Shown: positions 20,911-23,021 of the stretch, one piece after another
Layout of the letters: each line of letters opens with the position of its first letter
Numbering within the stretch: the first letter of the stretch is position 1
DNA from: CAYLUN01 sp964386865
Lineage (GTDB): Bacteria; Verrucomicrobiota; Kiritimatiellia; RFP12; UBA1067
Length of the DNA stretch: 23,021 bases
Direction: 5' to 3'
NCBI GenBank assembly: GCA_964386865.1
Contig: CAYLUN010000084.1
Location: forward strand, 1-23,021
Program-made: the position numbers and the translations under genes
Notes under the pieces: model-generated
Database searches by the model: none
What the model was told of the DNA's origin: nothing
The model's input: only the letters and a program-made list of their open reading frames with translations

Positions 20911-23021
20911 ATGGACAAGCACTACGATCCCCAATTAGTCGAGAACAAGTGGTACCCGTGGTGGGAGGAGAACGGCCATTTCCACGCCGACGCCTCGCAG
21001 GGCGGCGACTCCTACAGCGTCGTGATCCCGCCGCCGAACGTGACGGGCATCCTGCACATGGGCCACGCCCTCAACAGCACCATCCAGGACGTGCTCGTGC
21101 GCTGGCGCCGCATGCAGGGCCGCAACGTGGTGTGGCTGCCGGGCACCGACCACGCGGGCATCGCCACGCAGAACGTCGTCGAGAAGGCCCTGCGCAAAGA
21201 GGGCCTGTCGCGTCGCGACTTGGGCCGCGAGAAGTTTCTGGAGCGCGTCTGGGAGTGGCGCGGCGAGTATGGCGGCACGATCGTGCGCCAGCTCCGTAAG
21301 CTGGGCGCGAGCTGCGACTGGTCGCGCGAGCGCTTCACCATGGACGAGGGCCTGAGCAAGGCCGTCACGGAGGTTTTCTGCCGCCTGTACGAGGAGGGGC
21401 TGATCTACCGCGGCAACTACATCGTGAACTGGTGCCCGCGCTGCCACACCGCGCTCTCGGACGAGGAGAGCGAGCACCAGGACACCAACGGAAACCTGTG
21501 GCACATCCGCTACCCGATCCCCGGCGGCGGCGAGATCGTTGTGGCGACGACGCGGCCCGAGACCATGCTGGGCGACACGGCGGTGGCGGTGAACCCGGCG
21601 GACGAGCGCTACCAGGCGCTGATCGGCAAGACCGTCACGCTGCCGCTCATGAACCGCGAGATCCCGGTGGTCGCCGACGACTACGTAGACCGCGCCTTCG
21701 GTACGGGCGTCGTGAAGATCACCCCGGCGCATGACCCGAATGACTTCCAGGTGGCCAAGCGCCACGACCTGCCGATGCTGAACGTGATGAACGGCGACGG
21801 CACGATGAACGAAGAGGCGGGGGCCTACGCGGGCCTGGATCGCTTCGCCTGCCGCAAGCAGGTGGTCGCCGACCTGGAGGCGCAGGGCTTCCTCGTCAAG
21901 GTCGACGCGCACCTGCACGCGGTCGGTCACTGCTACCGCTGCGACACGGTGGTGGAGCCGCGCCTGTCTAAGCAGTGGTTCGTGCGCATGAAGCCGCTGG
22001 CCGCACCGGCCATCGAGGCCGTGCGCTCGGGCCAGATCAGCTTCACGCCGCAGCGCTGGGAGAAGACCTACTTCGAGTGGATGGAGAATATCCGCGACTG
22101 GTGCATCTCGCGCCAGATCTGGTGGGGGCACCGCATTCCGGTCTACACCTGCACGGACTGCGAGCACGAGTGGGCCGCGAAGGCGGCGCCCGCGGCCTGT
22201 CCGACGTGCGGCTCGGCCTCCTTCACCCAAGACGAGGACGTGCTCGACACGTGGTTTTCTTCGTGGCTCTGGCCCTTCAGCACCTTCGGCTGGCCGAACG
22301 AGAGCAAGGACCTGCGCTTCTACTATCCGACCAACGACCTCGCAACCGCGCCGGAGATCATCTTCTTCTGGGTGGCGCGCATGATCATGGCGGGCTGCAA
22401 GTTCATGGGCGACGTGCCCTTCCACAACGTCTACATCCACGGCACGGTTCGCGACGACAAGGGCCGTAAGATGAGCAAGAGCCTGGGCAATTCGATGGAC
22501 CCGCTCGACATCATCTCGAAGTACAGCGCCGACTCGCTGCGCTTCAGCCTGATGCTCATCACCTCTACCGGCATGGACGTCTTCGTGAACATGGAGAAGT
22601 TCGAGATCGGCCGCAACTTCGCGACCAAGATCTGGAACGCCGCCCGCTTCATGAAGATGCACATGGAGAAGCTGCCGGACGCCGACTGGCGCGCGCTGGC
22701 GGCGGGCGACTTCGCGCTCGACGCCGCGCTGCTGCGCGACGACGACCGCCACATGCTGGCCACGTGCGAGTCCACGGTTCGCGCGGTCACCGAGCATCTC
22801 GAGAAGTTCCGCCTGCAGGACGGCGCGCTGGCGATCTACGACTTCGTGTGGAGCAACTTCTGCGACTGGTACCTCGAGTACGCCAAGCAGGACCTGTACG
22901 GCGCGGACGACGCGCGCCGCCGGCAGATTCTGGCGGTGATGACCGACGTGTTCTCCAAGGCGCTCAAGCTGCTGCACCCCTACATGCCGTTCCTCACCGA
23001 GGAGCTGTGGCACCAGATGGG
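20911..23021 (+). CDS. valS: Valyl-tRNA synthetase, 3' end outside window
   Basis: Charges tRNA-Val with valine, with an editing domain that removes mischarged threonine. The frame is open from ATG 20911 to the window edge (703 codons and two bases). Class I signatures are present: HMGH (49-52) after PPPNVTG, and KMSKS (520-524, coded at 22468-22482). Other ValRS landmarks are LPGTDHAGIATQ, WCPRCHTALSDEE, TTRPETMLGDTAVAVNP, GVVKITPAHDPNDF, LSKQWFVRM, DWCISRQIWWGHRIP, VLDTWFSSWLWPF and, at the end, HPYMPFLTEELW. A cysteine pair arrangement (CTDCEH, CPTCG) suggests a zinc knuckle in the insertion after WWGHRIP. The final anticodon-binding part and C-terminal coiled coil are missing. No Shine-Dalgarno sequence precedes the ATG, yet the N-terminus MDKHYDPQLVENKWYPWW matches the family start. 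Confidence 0.97.
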   Translation, partial: MDKHYDPQLVENKWYPWWEENGHFHADASQGGDSYSVVIPPPNVTGILHMGHALNSTIQDVLVRWRRMQGRNVVWLPGTDHAGIATQNVVEKALRKEGLSRRDLGREKFLERVWEWRGEYGGTIVRQLRKLGASCDWSRERFTMDEGLSKAVTEVFCRLYEEGLIYRGNYIVNWCPRCHTALSDEESEHQDTNGNLWHIRYPIPGGGEIVVATTRPETMLGDTAVAVNPADERYQALIGKTVTLPLMNREIPVVADDYVDRAFGTGVVKITPAHDPNDFQVAKRHDLPMLNVMNGDGTMNEEAGAYAGLDRFACRKQVVADLEAQGFLVKVDAHLHAVGHCYRCDTVVEPRLSKQWFVRMKPLAAPAIEAVRSGQISFTPQRWEKTYFEWMENIRDWCISRQIWWGHRIPVYTCTDCEHEWAAKAAPAACPTCGSASFTQDEDVLDTWFSSWLWPFSTFGWPNESKDLRFYYPTNDLATAPEIIFFWVARMIMAGCKFMGDVPFHNVYIHGTVRDDKGRKMSKSLGNSMDPLDIISKYSADSLRFSLMLITSTGMDVFVNMEKFEIGRNFATKIWNAARFMKMHMEKLPDADWRALAAGDFALDAALLRDDDRHMLATCESTVRAVTEHLEKFRLQDGALAIYDFVWSNFCDWYLEYAKQDLYGADDARRRQILAVMTDVFSKALKLLHPYMPFLTEELWHQM

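Overview
The window is GC-rich and densely coded, almost entirely on the + strand. It mixes secreted carbohydrate-active enzymes with core metabolic genes. A divergent aldo/keto-reductase-like protein, a PL11 lyase, a lipoprotein beta-helix enzyme, a DUF4838 protein, a Tat-exported Gfo/Idh/MocA remnant and a group III 'mixed-substrate' phosphofructokinase together suggest a polysaccharide-degrading member of the PVC superphylum (Kiritimatiellota, Lentisphaerota, Verrucomicrobiota or Planctomycetota). This placement is inferred from family composition; no rRNA is present to confirm it.

Layout. (1) 1-831 is the 3' part of an aldo/keto-reductase-like TIM-barrel gene. (2) 1026-7618 is a glycan-degradation block: a rhamnogalacturonan lyase (PL11) behind a recognisable promoter, a sialidase-like protein lacking the FRIP arginine, and a beta-helix lipoprotein whose start overlaps the sialidase stop. 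(3) 7656-12532 is a tight three-gene housekeeping unit: a Ppx/GppA-HD protein with altered catalytic motifs, polyphosphate kinase (ppk1) and a group III phosphofructokinase. (4) 12646-19021 returns to glycan degradation: a DUF4838 protein, an internally deleted Gfo/Idh/MocA gene, a 36-bp tandem repeat and a 1295-residue GH42-like glycosidase with three jelly-roll modules. (5) 19056-19517 encodes a small zinc-ribbon membrane protein. (6) 19518-20910 is a low-coding region holding a REP-like palindrome, a reverse-strand vapBC toxin-antitoxin pair, a roughly 200-bp sequence bounded by 14-bp inverted repeats, and the promoter region of valS. (7) 20911-23021 is the 5' part of valS, which runs off the window.

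How the genes fit together. The secreted enzymes plausibly attack pectin-like or other complex plant or algal glycans outside the cytoplasm. No SusC/SusD pair, transporter, sulfatase or dedicated regulator is visible. The ppx-ppk1-pfk unit ties polyphosphate metabolism to upper glycolysis. No clear candidate for a wholly new defence or genetic system was found. The features most worth a second look are the in-frame deletion in the Gfo/Idh gene, the altered catalytic residues in the sialidase-like and Ppx-like proteins, the GH42-like barrel split by a jelly roll, the inverted-repeat-bounded sequence beside vapBC, and the 36-nt repeat present in opposite orientations at both ends of the GH42-like region.
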